From contig NSIK01000010.1 of NCBI GenBank assembly GCA_002737345.1, positions 1,014 to 65,013 of the forward strand: a stretch of DNA of 64,000 nucleotides, written 5' to 3'. Positions 49,119 through 58,243 of this stretch are shown here, one piece after another (the stretch's first letter is position 1; each line of letters begins with the position of its first letter). Below the pieces are notes generated by a model. That model was not told the DNA's origin. It saw nothing but the letters and a program-made list of their open reading frames with translations, and made no database searches. Position numbers and translations under genes: made by a program. This stretch comes from Nitrospirota bacterium. GTDB taxonomy: Bacteria; Nitrospirota; Nitrospiria; Nitrospirales; Nitrospiraceae.

Positions 49119-50390
49119 ATGCCGATTGAAAATAATTTCCAGCACGACGAGATGTCCCGGAAAAATCCCGGCGAGCGGCTCACCATTCGCGAGGCCACCC
49201 TGGCCACGCTCCAAGAATCGCCGTCCGGACACGAAACCATGGCCGCAACCGGCAAGCGCCTGTCGCAAGCGGGAGTCCGCCTGATCGTTTTTCTGCATGG
49301 CTCCATCATGGGAACCGACCTCTTCGGGGCGCAGCGACTGGATGACCTGGGAGGGCTCAAACGAGGCTACTCGCGCGGCGTGGCGGGACTCGATGCCCTC
49401 TTAGCATTGCTACGAGACGGCAGCAATGGCATCTCCTCTCTTCCGGGAGGCCTAAAGCCACCGCTCCCGAACGATGACGCCACCAAGCGGCTACTCGACG
49501 AGCAGATCGGGGATGCAGGCAATTTCACCAATGTTTACGTGGAGCAGATGAAACAGTCCCTCAACAAGGGCCTGGACCGTCCAATCCATTGCCTCCGCGA
49601 ACTCTGGTCTTGCGAGCACCATCACCTGGGCCGTGCCCTGGCAGCCATCTCACTGCTCGGACGGCTGCGAGACTGGGCCGAAACCCACAAGCTGGCCCAG
49701 GGCGATCGCATCCTTATGCAGGCCCATGGACAGGCAGGCCTCGTCCTCGCCCTCGTCTCGAACCTCTTATGTCCATCCGCATCTAGCAGCAGGACGAGAC
49801 TGTTCGACCTCCTATCGGCGTTCGCTGCTCAAACCAATCGACCGGATATCGCCACGACCATCCAACGGATCGCGCCCTTCCTGTCGGAGGGCACCCTCCT
49901 GAATAGCGCGGCACTGGACGTCGTCACCTTCGGCATGCCGGTCCGGTACGGATGGGACCTATCGGGATTGGGCAAGCTACTGCATATCGTCAACCATCGA
50001 AATCTTCGAACCGATGGCAAGACCTGGCTCGCGAAAATGGAATTACCCCAGATCACGATGGAAATGCCGATTGCCTGGGGTGGAGATTATGTTCAGGAAA
50101 TGGCTGTCGCAGGCAGCGATGCCGTGCCAGAAGCCGAAGCAGCAAAAACCGCGAACAAGGCTGTGTGGGAAATCGTCGAACCCTTTGACGGATTCGAGCG
50201 CTGGCTCGAATGCGCCCGCCGGGCCGTCCGTATCCCGAGCGAAGGGCTGGGCATGCTCGTCGACTACAAAGACTCCACGGGATCAACCAATGTGCGAGAC
50301 CACTACTTCGGCCACGCAGCCTATACCCGCCGCAACACGATGCTCTTCAACATGACAGAAATTGCGCAGGCTCTCTACCCGACTCCGTAA
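49119..50390 (+). CDS. Alpha/beta-hydrolase-fold-like protein of unknown function
   Basis: VRLIVFLHGSIMGTDLFG; DRILMQAHGQAGLVLALVSNLL; FGMPVRYGWDLSGLGKLLHIVNHRN. Confidence 0.65.
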   Translation: MPIENNFQHDEMSRKNPGERLTIREATLATLQESPSGHETMAATGKRLSQAGVRLIVFLHGSIMGTDLFGAQRLDDLGGLKRGYSRGVAGLDALLALLRDGSNGISSLPGGLKPPLPNDDATKRLLDEQIGDAGNFTNVYVEQMKQSLNKGLDRPIHCLRELWSCEHHHLGRALAAISLLGRLRDWAETHKLAQGDRILMQAHGQAGLVLALVSNLLCPSASSSRTRLFDLLSAFAAQTNRPDIATTIQRIAPFLSEGTLLNSAALDVVTFGMPVRYGWDLSGLGKLLHIVNHRNLRTDGKTWLAKMELPQITMEMPIAWGGDYVQEMAVAGSDAVPEAEAAKTANKAVWEIVEPFDGFERWLECARRAVRIPSEGLGMLVDYKDSTGSTNVRDHYFGHAAYTRRNTMLFNMTEIAQALYPTP

Positions 50391-50419
50391 CAGATCAACC
50401 AGCCTCGCAACCTTGGCTG

Positions 50420-53080
50420 CTACGGATGAGCCACTCGCCAGTTATGGCCTGTCCCCATATCCACTTTCAGCGGCACAGACAGCCCCAGCTTCTTTCCCGT
50501 CCCTTCCATCTCCTGCTTCACCAGCCGCTTCGTCTCTTCCAAATCTTTCTCCGGCACCTCGAAGATCAATTCGTCATGGACTTGAAGAATCATCTTGGTA
50601 TGGGGCAGCTCATGGTGCAGCAACCGGCTCACATTGATCATCGCCACTTTGATGAGATCCGCGGCTGAACCCTGGATCGGACTGTTCACCGCCATCCGTT
50701 CGCCAAAGCCCCTTTGCACCGGATCCCCGCTCTGCAACTCGGGAATCGGACGCCGCCTCCCGAGGATCGTGGTCGTGTAGCCCTTCGTTTTGCCTTCTTC
50801 GATATTCCAGTCCATTAGGGCCCGCACGGCCGAAAACTTCTCAAAGAAGGTCTCGATATACTTCTTCGCCTCTGCCTGCGTCACGCCAATGTTTGAAGCC
50901 AGGCCGAAGGGGCTGATCCCATACACAATCCCGAAGACAACAGTCTTGGCCACGCGCCGCATATCTCGCGTGATCTGACCGGAGGGCAGGCCAAAAATCT
51001 CCATGGCCGTCGCCATATGGATATCTTCACCCTTTGCAAAGACGGCGAGCAAGCGAGGATCTTGCGACAGGTGCGCAAGGATGCGAGGCTCGATCTGGCT
51101 ATAGTCAGCGCAGAGGAGGGTATGACCGGGAGGCGCGATAAAGGCTTCTCTGATTCGTAGCCCGTACTCGCCCTTTACCGGAATATTTTGCAAGTTCGGC
51201 TCAGTGGAGGAAAGCCGTCCAGTGGCCGCGACGGTTTGATTAAGCGAGGTATGGAGCCGTTTGGTCTCAGGCTTAACCATTTCAGGCAAGGCATCCACAT
51301 AGGTGGACTTGAGCTTGCTGAGACTTCGATAATTCACGATCTGCGCGGGCAATTCATGTTGTGCGGCAAGCTGCGCCAACGTGTCTTCGTCGGTCGAGTA
51401 GCCGGTCTTGGTCTTCCTAATCGGTTTAAGCCCAAGCTTCTCGAAGAGCACTGTGGCGAGCTGCTTGGGCGAATTGATATTGAACTCGCCGCCTGCCATG
51501 CCCTGGATTGTTTCGATCATCTTGTCGAGATCATGCTCTAACTCTTTACTGAGCTTGTGCAGCCCTTCGACATCCAATAAAAAGCCGTTTCGCTCGATCT
51601 CGGCCAGCACCGACACCAACGGCATCTCCACATCGTTGAACAGTGTAAGGCTTCCCTGCTCCGCCAGCCGTTCCGTCAAGGGCTGAGCCAGCCTGGCCAG
51701 CACCAAGGCTGCTTCCGTCGCTTCCTCTTGTGACCCTGTCTCCTCCTCATCGAAGAGGGATTTTGGCGCGGCCTTCTCCGGCTTCCCTGTCCCTAGCCGA
51801 TGGTCCAGCAGTTCCAGCGCAATCGTCTCAAGCTGGTGATCGCGGCGGTTGGGATTCAGGAGATAGTCCGCCACCATCGTGTCCAGATAGGGACCGGCGA
51901 GGGTCACGCCGATCCGGTGAAAGCCCAATAGGGTCGCTTTCAGATCATGCACCACCTTGGTTCTCGTGGAGTCATGCAGCAGCCCGATGATCGGCCTCAT
52001 GTAGGCATGGACGTCGAACGGAATGAACGCCGTCTTATCTCTCGTAGAGAGCGCAAGGCCCTCCACGTCAACCTGCGTAGGAGTTCCAGGAGGCAGCAGA
52101 CATTGCAGACCGAGGACGCCTCCCTGCGGCAAGCTCTCCACAAATCGCTGCGCGGAGGATTCATCCTGCACGAGCTTCGTCTCCGCCACAGCCTTCGCCG
52201 GTTGCGTGAAGGAGGACTGAAACGTTTTGAGGAGTGAGGTGAACCCCAACTCACGCAGCAAATCGGTCAGCTGGTCCTGATGCGGAGGCTTGATGTGATA
52301 GGTCTCGGGCTTGAAGGGGATGGGGCTATCCAGTTGGATGGTCACCAGCCTCCAGCTGAGACGGGCATTCTCGGCCTGGTCGATCAGGAGGGCCTTGATC
52401 CGGGGCGGCGTGACTTCTTCGACGCGGCGCAAGAGTTCTTCGATCGTGCCAAACTGAGCAATCAGTTTCATCGCCGTTTTCTCACCGATGCCCTTGACGC
52501 CGGGAATATTGTCCGACGCATCGCCCATAAGCCCCATGATCTCGACAACGCGCGCCGGCTCCACGCCGAAACGCTCAACACAGTCCGCTTCACCAAGCCA
52601 TTTGTCTTTTACCGGATCGTAGATGCGCACGTGGGGAGTCAGGAGCTGGAACATATCCTTGTCGCCCGTGACGATAACGACATCATACCCATACTGCTCC
52701 GCCTGGTGCGCGAGGGTACCGATCAAATCGTCTGCCTCATGCCCGGACTGTCGGACGGCGGGGATGTTGAGGGCATCCACGATGCGATGGATATAGGGAA
52801 TCTGAGCGCTCATCCCGTCCGGCATCGGTGGCCGCTGCGCTTTGTAGTCTTTGAACTCCGCGTGGCGCAGGGTCGGCCCTTTTTCGTCAAACGCCACAAC
52901 AATTCCATCCGGCTTCTTCTCGCGAATAATCTTCAGCAACATCGTCGTGAAGCCGAGGATGGCGTTGGTCTGAAGACCTTTGGAATTATTCATCGCCGGC
53001 AGGGCGAAGAAGGCACGATAGATGTACGCGCTTCCATCGATCAGATAGAGCGTCTTGCGGCTGGAATCGTTGCTGGCCAT
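50420..53080 (-). CDS. polA: DNA polymerase I
   Basis: TLYLIDGSAYIYRAFFALP; DYSQIEPRILAHLSQDPRLLAVF; RRVAKTVVFGIVYGISPFGLA; LQVHDELIFEVP. Confidence 0.98.
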   Translation of the reverse strand: MASNDSSRKTLYLIDGSAYIYRAFFALPAMNNSKGLQTNAILGFTTMLLKIIREKKPDGIVVAFDEKGPTLRHAEFKDYKAQRPPMPDGMSAQIPYIHRIVDALNIPAVRQSGHEADDLIGTLAHQAEQYGYDVVIVTGDKDMFQLLTPHVRIYDPVKDKWLGEADCVERFGVEPARVVEIMGLMGDASDNIPGVKGIGEKTAMKLIAQFGTIEELLRRVEEVTPPRIKALLIDQAENARLSWRLVTIQLDSPIPFKPETYHIKPPHQDQLTDLLRELGFTSLLKTFQSSFTQPAKAVAETKLVQDESSAQRFVESLPQGGVLGLQCLLPPGTPTQVDVEGLALSTRDKTAFIPFDVHAYMRPIIGLLHDSTRTKVVHDLKATLLGFHRIGVTLAGPYLDTMVADYLLNPNRRDHQLETIALELLDHRLGTGKPEKAAPKSLFDEEETGSQEEATEAALVLARLAQPLTERLAEQGSLTLFNDVEMPLVSVLAEIERNGFLLDVEGLHKLSKELEHDLDKMIETIQGMAGGEFNINSPKQLATVLFEKLGLKPIRKTKTGYSTDEDTLAQLAAQHELPAQIVNYRSLSKLKSTYVDALPEMVKPETKRLHTSLNQTVAATGRLSSTEPNLQNIPVKGEYGLRIREAFIAPPGHTLLCADYSQIEPRILAHLSQDPRLLAVFAKGEDIHMATAMEIFGLPSGQITRDMRRVAKTVVFGIVYGISPFGLASNIGVTQAEAKKYIETFFEKFSAVRALMDWNIEEGKTKGYTTTILGRRRPIPELQSGDPVQRGFGERMAVNSPIQGSAADLIKVAMINVSRLLHHELPHTKMILQVHDELIFEVPEKDLEETKRLVKQEMEGTGKKLGLSVPLKVDMGTGHNWRVAHP

Positions 53081-53085
53081 GGGGT

Positions 53086-53517
53086 TTAGGGATCTGGAGC
53101 GAGGCTCAGTGGGGGTTTATGAAACTTCTGGCGCATCGTATTGATGACGCCAAACAGGGTCGGCTGGCCGACCATTTTGGCCTCTAGCTCGCGCTTTCTG
53201 GGAAAGTCCATGAGCGAGATCCCGATCAGCATCGTCAGCAGACCCTGCCCCGGCAGAAAAAGCATGGCAAGCCCGCCCAAAAATAACACCGCTCCCACGA
53301 TGTTCTTCACGATCAGCCCTATCAGGCGCAGCAAGGGATGATGGTCTTTCATCCAATGGCGGGGTGTCCTCGTGTCGAAATAGTCGGCCGGCAGACGGAC
53401 CAGAATCAGCGGGATCGCAATCAGAGAGCCGATAAAGCCGAACACCGAAACCACAGTGAGGCCGATGAGCAGGTCGACCGGAATCCATTGCTGAATTGTT
53501 GCGAGTAGGCCATCCAT
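53086..53517 (-). CDS. PGPGW-type small membrane protein
   Basis: LFLGGLAMLFLPGQGLLTMLIGISLMDFPRKRELEAK. Confidence 0.7.
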   Translation of the reverse strand: MDGLLATIQQWIPVDLLIGLTVVSVFGFIGSLIAIPLILVRLPADYFDTRTPRHWMKDHHPLLRLIGLIVKNIVGAVLFLGGLAMLFLPGQGLLTMLIGISLMDFPRKRELEAKMVGQPTLFGVINTMRQKFHKPPLSLAPDP

Positions 53518-53619
53518 GGACCGCGCATCTTAGCATGCGACCTGGGAGCACTCAAGCCAACAACCAAGGGGCGGCGAGGGTTTGCGGCAGATTTCTGAGC
53601 GAGCTATAATCCCCCTACG

Positions 53620-53973
53620 ATGTCGCACCGGTCTCTCTGCATAGGACGAATCAGCGCCTGGCTCAGGATTGCGGTCCTGAGCTTGGGTCTTGTGACAATC
53701 GCCTCCTTCGTCAGTGCCGCCGAATATTTTCATATCGAGATTACGAAAAAAGGCCTGGGCAAGGAAGTCGTCATCACGCAGGGCGCGAGAGAATGGTTCA
53801 TGCTGATCGAGGTGACGCCGGAGAATTCGGTAGTCCTGCGGCAGGAAAAAGATCAAAATAAGTACCTTGTCGACGAGAGTGAAACGCATGATCGCCCTAT
53901 GACCACAGGCGAAGTCGATGCGACCATCACTGATTACATCAATAGCGTCAAAACACGCGCCACCAAGAAATAG
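53620..53973 (+). CDS. Small exported protein of unknown function
   Basis: N-terminal hydrophobic signal (ISAWLRIAVLSLGLVTIASFVSAAEYF). Confidence 0.6.
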   Translation: MSHRSLCIGRISAWLRIAVLSLGLVTIASFVSAAEYFHIEITKKGLGKEVVITQGAREWFMLIEVTPENSVVLRQEKDQNKYLVDESETHDRPMTTGEVDATITDYINSVKTRATKK

Positions 53974-53982
53974 CCGCCGCCT

Positions 53983-54402
53983 ATGCCCCCTCAACCCAAG
54001 TTCGTCATCTTCGCCCATCACGCCACCTACGATGCGCTGCACCAGGTCGCAACCCTGGGCCTCACAGCTTCGGCGATGGGGAAAGACGTGATCGTGATCC
54101 TCTTATTCTGGACGATCAAGAAACTGGCAGAGGGAAAGATCGACGTGATCGATTTCCCTCCGGAATATGCCTCATCGGCGGAGGCAGTGACTCGGCTGCT
54201 GAAAGAAAAGAAAGTTCCGAATATTTCCGAAATGTTTCAGGATGCGAGGCTGGTCGGCCGATTCCGGCTCATCGCCTGTAGCGCGGGGCTGGAATATATG
54301 GACGTCGATCCCGATGCCGTGACAAGAAACGTCGACGAAGTCATGGGACTCCCCGCCATTATTGCGCTGACCTCCGATGCCGAAACGAAACTCTTCATCT
54401 AG
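53983..54402 (+). CDS. DsrE-family protein
   Basis: FVIFAHHATYDALHQVATLGLTASAMGKDVIVILLFWTIKKLAEGK...; FRLIACSAGLEYM. Confidence 0.8.
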   Translation: MPPQPKFVIFAHHATYDALHQVATLGLTASAMGKDVIVILLFWTIKKLAEGKIDVIDFPPEYASSAEAVTRLLKEKKVPNISEMFQDARLVGRFRLIACSAGLEYMDVDPDAVTRNVDEVMGLPAIIALTSDAETKLFI

Positions 54403-54528
54403 CAGGCTGCTGAAAAGTCCCCCCAGCTTCATTCTCGCATCGTTCACACCCTCAACGTACCCCAAGGGGACACGTCTCAGGCCTTCACTCGCTGCGGCCT
54501 GGCTGGGTGGTTTTTTTGAGCAGCCTGC
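54402..54528. repeat. 127-bp intergenic element with about 27-bp imperfect terminal inverted repeats
   Basis: Left GCAGGCTGCTGAAAAGTCCCCCCAGC; right end reverse-complement GCAGGCTGCTCAAAAAAACCACCCAGC. Confidence 0.75.
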
Positions 54529-54549
54529 GGGAACAAACCACGCGCTGCC

Positions 54550-55209
54550 TCAACGCGAGCGCGTTACCCCAGTCCGATCGCAATATGCGGTGAGTTTGCA
54601 CTGGCTGCAAAATGGCGAGACCGGCTGGCAGAGATGCTGGCCGTAGGGGACAAGCAGATCGTTCAACGTGATCCAATGGGGTTTCGGTAACTTCTGTCGT
54701 AGGGCTTCTTCCGTTTCCTCCGGCGTCTTCGTCTTTACATAACCCCAGCGATTGCTGATGCGATGGACGTGAATATCCACGCAGATACCGGGCTTGCCGA
54801 ATGCGACCGTCACCACCAAATTCGCCGTTTTCCTGCCAACCCCCGACAGCGTAACCAATTCCTCGATGGAATCGGGCACTGCGCCTCCATAGTCCCTCAG
54901 CAGGCGGCGGCAGATCGCATGGATCGATTTGGCTTTCGTCCGGTAGAAACAGGCGGGATAGATGGCTTGTTCGATCTTCTGAAGTGGAAGGGCCAGCATC
55001 GAAGCAGGCTGATATGCCAGCGCGAAGAGCCTGCCACTGGCTTCACCGGTCGTTTTATCTTTGGTCCTGAGGCTGAGGAGACAGGCAATGAGGATGCGGA
55101 AGGGATCGCGGTGCGACTCGCGTGAGACCACGCCGAGGACCGGTTCCTCCCACTGCCGAATCTCGCGCTTCACAACTCGAAGCGCAGCAGTGATCTGATC
55201 CTGGCGCAT
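54550..55209 (-). CDS. nth: Endonuclease III
   Basis: HhH LVTLSGVGRKTANLVVTVAFGKPGICVDIHVHRISNRWGYV; CQPVSPFCSQCKLTAYC cluster. Confidence 0.95.
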   Translation of the reverse strand: MRQDQITAALRVVKREIRQWEEPVLGVVSRESHRDPFRILIACLLSLRTKDKTTGEASGRLFALAYQPASMLALPLQKIEQAIYPACFYRTKAKSIHAICRRLLRDYGGAVPDSIEELVTLSGVGRKTANLVVTVAFGKPGICVDIHVHRISNRWGYVKTKTPEETEEALRQKLPKPHWITLNDLLVPYGQHLCQPVSPFCSQCKLTAYCDRTGVTRSR

Positions 55210-55280
55210 GGACTAGAAGTGAGTACGGAGGCCTTGGGAGGAATGCGGTCAACCGAACGAGCACGCCTGTGGACAGACGC

Positions 55281-55475
55281 TTACTCTGGCTTACGCTTCG
55301 ACAACCACTTTTGACGACGACGCTGTGCTTCGCGTTCCTTGGCTTTCTTTCTGACGCTCGGCTTCTCGTAAAACCGTCGGCGCTTCAGTTCCCGGAAGAG
55401 GCCTTCCCCCGCGAGTTTCTTTTTGGCAACTTTGAGGGCTTTTTCAACGTTATTATTGAAGACTTTGATTTCCAT
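55281..55475 (-). CDS. rpsU: 30S ribosomal protein S21
   Basis: MEIKVFNNNVEKALKVAKKKLAGEGLFRELKRRRFYEKPSVRKKAKEREAQRRRQKWLSKRK. Confidence 0.96.
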   Translation of the reverse strand: MEIKVFNNNVEKALKVAKKKLAGEGLFRELKRRRFYEKPSVRKKAKEREAQRRRQKWLSKRKPE

Positions 55476-57028
55476 TCTTCCCGTCTATTTACTTTCCCAG
55501 GCGATGCCTGTACAGGGTTTTTCCTCGTGCGAACCCGTCCTGACCAAGGGGCGCAGTGTAGCATAGCCCCTCTCAGTTCCTCAAGACGCTTTGTCATTAC
55601 TTGCATTCGGCCAAGAAGAGACAGCTTAAGCCGTTGATTATGCTGTATTTTTATGTTTTCAACGACTGTGTGACGCCCTGCATCCGCTGCGGCGATCGCA
55701 AACAGTAATCCAACCGTCAGGTCAGACTGGACGCGGGGCTTCACCCCTGCGGAGCAAGCATGAAGCAGCATTCCCGCCTCGGTCGCCTGTTCGGCGATTT
55801 CGAGCGGGATCTCGGTCGCAAGATGAAGCGCCGCAGATAAGATGGACGGACGAGTCGTGTCTGTCTTCAAGAGCTTCGTGGCCAGGATAAAGCGCTGGTA
55901 GGCTTCGCCATCCGCTTGCATCAGCTCGCGCAGCCTCAGGCTAATTTCGCTCAGCCGACCTTCGACTGTCCGCTGCTTGCTAAGCTTCGCCCCCATGATT
56001 CCTAGCGAAGCCGCAAGGGCTCCCACCAAAGCCGCGACCGAACCACCAGCTGGAATCGCAGTCGCCGCGGCCACAGACTCCAGAAAATCCTCGAGCGCGA
56101 GGACCTGCTTTGCCGGCTTACCAGACAAGTGCGCCCCGACTCTCGTCTCCAACACCTGGGTGACATCGAACTGTTCGAGCGCCACGCTCTGCACGGCGAT
56201 CTGCACCAGCGCGGCTTGCGGCACCAACCCGATCACTTCGCTTCCCGCAACCTCCACTCCCTGCTCGGCTGCGCGGGACCGGACCGCTTCGAACGCGACA
56301 TGGATCGGCGTGATGATGTGATCGGTGAGATTCATCGCCACCTGCACCATGCGACGGCTGGCCAGCGCTACCCCGATCGCCTTGAGATGGGGGAATCCGC
56401 CGTTCGATTGACGAATGTCTTTCGCGATAGCACGAGCCAGAACTAGATCCGTTGAGCGGAGATTGACATTGAACGCGATCAAGGGAGGGCGCGCGCCGAT
56501 GACCATGGCCCCGGCCGTCTTGTGAAGTTGGGATGGGCCGAAATCCGGCATCCAGTCGGGATCGGACGCCATACGAAAGGCCAAGCCTTGCAACTCTCCG
56601 CGGCGGACCAATTCCAGCGAAGCATGACCGCGGTGCGTGGCCGCTTGCTCGTAGAGAAAGACCGGGATCTCCAGCTCAGTCCCCACCCGCTTCCCCAGAC
56701 GCTTCGCCAGACGGATACAGTCCTGCATCGTCGCACCGCGCACCGGCACGAAGGGCACGACATCCGTCGCCCCGACCCGTGGATGAACGCCCGCATGCTT
56801 GCGAAGATCAATGAGATCGGTCGCCACGCGAATCGCGCGAAAGGCCGCTTCCGCGACGGCATCAGGCTCGCCGGCAAAGCTCAAGACAGAGCGATGGTGA
56901 TCCCGATCCATCGTCTGGTCCAACAGCCAGACCCCCGGCACGGATTCCACCGCGTCGACCAGCGCGTGGACCGTCGTCCGGCTTCGCCCCTCACTGAAGT
57001 TCGGCACACATTCGACGATGCGGTCCAT
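55385..57028 (-). CDS. ftcD: Glutamate formimidoyltransferase / formimidotetrahydrofolate cyclodeaminase fusion (FTCD-like)
   Basis: ECVPNFSEGRSRTTVHALVDAVESVPGVWLLDQTMDRDHHRSV; C-terminal cyclodeaminase GGSVAALVGALAASLGIMGAKLS. Confidence 0.92.
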   Translation of the reverse strand: MDRIVECVPNFSEGRSRTTVHALVDAVESVPGVWLLDQTMDRDHHRSVLSFAGEPDAVAEAAFRAIRVATDLIDLRKHAGVHPRVGATDVVPFVPVRGATMQDCIRLAKRLGKRVGTELEIPVFLYEQAATHRGHASLELVRRGELQGLAFRMASDPDWMPDFGPSQLHKTAGAMVIGARPPLIAFNVNLRSTDLVLARAIAKDIRQSNGGFPHLKAIGVALASRRMVQVAMNLTDHIITPIHVAFEAVRSRAAEQGVEVAGSEVIGLVPQAALVQIAVQSVALEQFDVTQVLETRVGAHLSGKPAKQVLALEDFLESVAAATAIPAGGSVAALVGALAASLGIMGAKLSKQRTVEGRLSEISLRLRELMQADGEAYQRFILATKLLKTDTTRPSILSAALHLATEIPLEIAEQATEAGMLLHACSAGVKPRVQSDLTVGLLFAIAAADAGRHTVVENIKIQHNQRLKLSLLGRMQVMTKRLEELRGAMLHCAPWSGRVRTRKNPVQASPGKVNRREEWKSKSSIITLKKPSKLPKRNSRGKASSGN

Positions 57029-57119
57029 GCCCTACCCTACCCGTTATTGAAACAACGAAGCCGGAGGTCTGATCATCATCCCTCCGGCTTCTCTCTCCAC
57101 TGCGTCCGAGCTGATGCAG

Positions 57120-57365
57120 TTACTTCGTCTTTTTTACAAAGGCTTTATAGATCATGCCTGCCTTCGCCTGCTCTTCTTCGAGACCGACCATCTGATGACC
57201 GGTCGTATCGCACCAGGCCGGCATGTCTTTTTTGATGCCTTCGTCGTCGGACACGACTTCCAGGACCTGACCCACCGTCAGTTCCTTGATCTTCTTCAGG
57301 GTCATAATAATCGGCATCGGGCAAAAATACCCCAGCGTATCGAGCTTCACATCGGCTTGAATCAT
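57120..57365 (-). CDS. TusA-family sulfurtransferase
   Basis: DTLGYFCPMPIIMTLKKIKELTVGQVLEVVSDDEGIKKDMPAWCDTTGHQMVG. Confidence 0.93.
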   Translation of the reverse strand: MIQADVKLDTLGYFCPMPIIMTLKKIKELTVGQVLEVVSDDEGIKKDMPAWCDTTGHQMVGLEEEQAKAGMIYKAFVKKTK

Positions 57366-57399
57366 ACGTTCCTCTCCATGTCAGCATCCGCACTCGCGT

Positions 57400-57930
57400 C
57401 TAGATAAACAAATTCACGCTGCCCTGTTTGGCTTCCGCGAGATAGGTCGTCACCCCCGCAAACTGATCGATGCCTTCGATGAGAGTATCTTTCGTGATGC
57501 CCATCAACCCCATAGTCGTCGTACAGGCAATGAAGCGAACCCCCAGCTCCAACGCCGTCTCCATGAGCTCCGGCACGCCGGGCATCCGGTTCTGCTTCAT
57601 GACTATTTTCATCATCTTCGTGCCCAGCCCACAGAAATGGAACCGCGAAAGGGGCAGGTTATCCGCGCCGCCCGTGTTCAACAAACCGAACATCCGGCGG
57701 AGCCAATCCTTCGCGGAGCTGGCCGCGCCTTTCCGACGAATGGTATTGAGGCCCCAGAAAGTAAAAAAGACCGTGACCTGCATCCCCATGGCTGCAGCCC
57801 CTGTCGCGATGATGAACGCCGCCATCGCTCGATCCATGTCGCCACTCAGCAACACGATCGTCACCTTCTCAGGCTTGGAAGCTTGGAGGTTAGCCAAGGC
57901 CACCGCTGGATCCGTCTGCGTGATTGTCAT
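57400..57930 (-). CDS. DsrE/DsrF/DrsH-like family protein
   Basis: KVTIVLLSGDMDRAMAAFIIATGAAAMGMQVTVFFTFWGLNTIRR; RFIACTTTMGLMGITKDTLI. Confidence 0.9.
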   Translation of the reverse strand: MTITQTDPAVALANLQASKPEKVTIVLLSGDMDRAMAAFIIATGAAAMGMQVTVFFTFWGLNTIRRKGAASSAKDWLRRMFGLLNTGGADNLPLSRFHFCGLGTKMMKIVMKQNRMPGVPELMETALELGVRFIACTTTMGLMGITKDTLIEGIDQFAGVTTYLAEAKQGSVNLFI

Positions 57931-58243
57931 ACACCCTCTTTTTTAGTCAGACCCGCGTGAATACCGCAATTTCAATGAGGTTTTGACTATAGTCTCCGCT
58001 TCTTTTTCTTGTCAAGGAAGACCGGAGGAAAGGCGGGGCGGTCTGCCGATCTTCGGTGCTCGCACAACGCGCGGCCGCAGAAGGTCCTCGTTGGATGCGC
58101 GCATGAAGGACAGCCTGACAACGCCTTGAGCAGATGTGACGGAAGAGAGAGGCCCTCGTTGGACTAGCTGGCTTGACCTTCTATGACCTGCTCGCTATAT
58201 TCACGGTCAGACTGGTCCTCTGACGTGCGTCCTTCCTTTTTCC

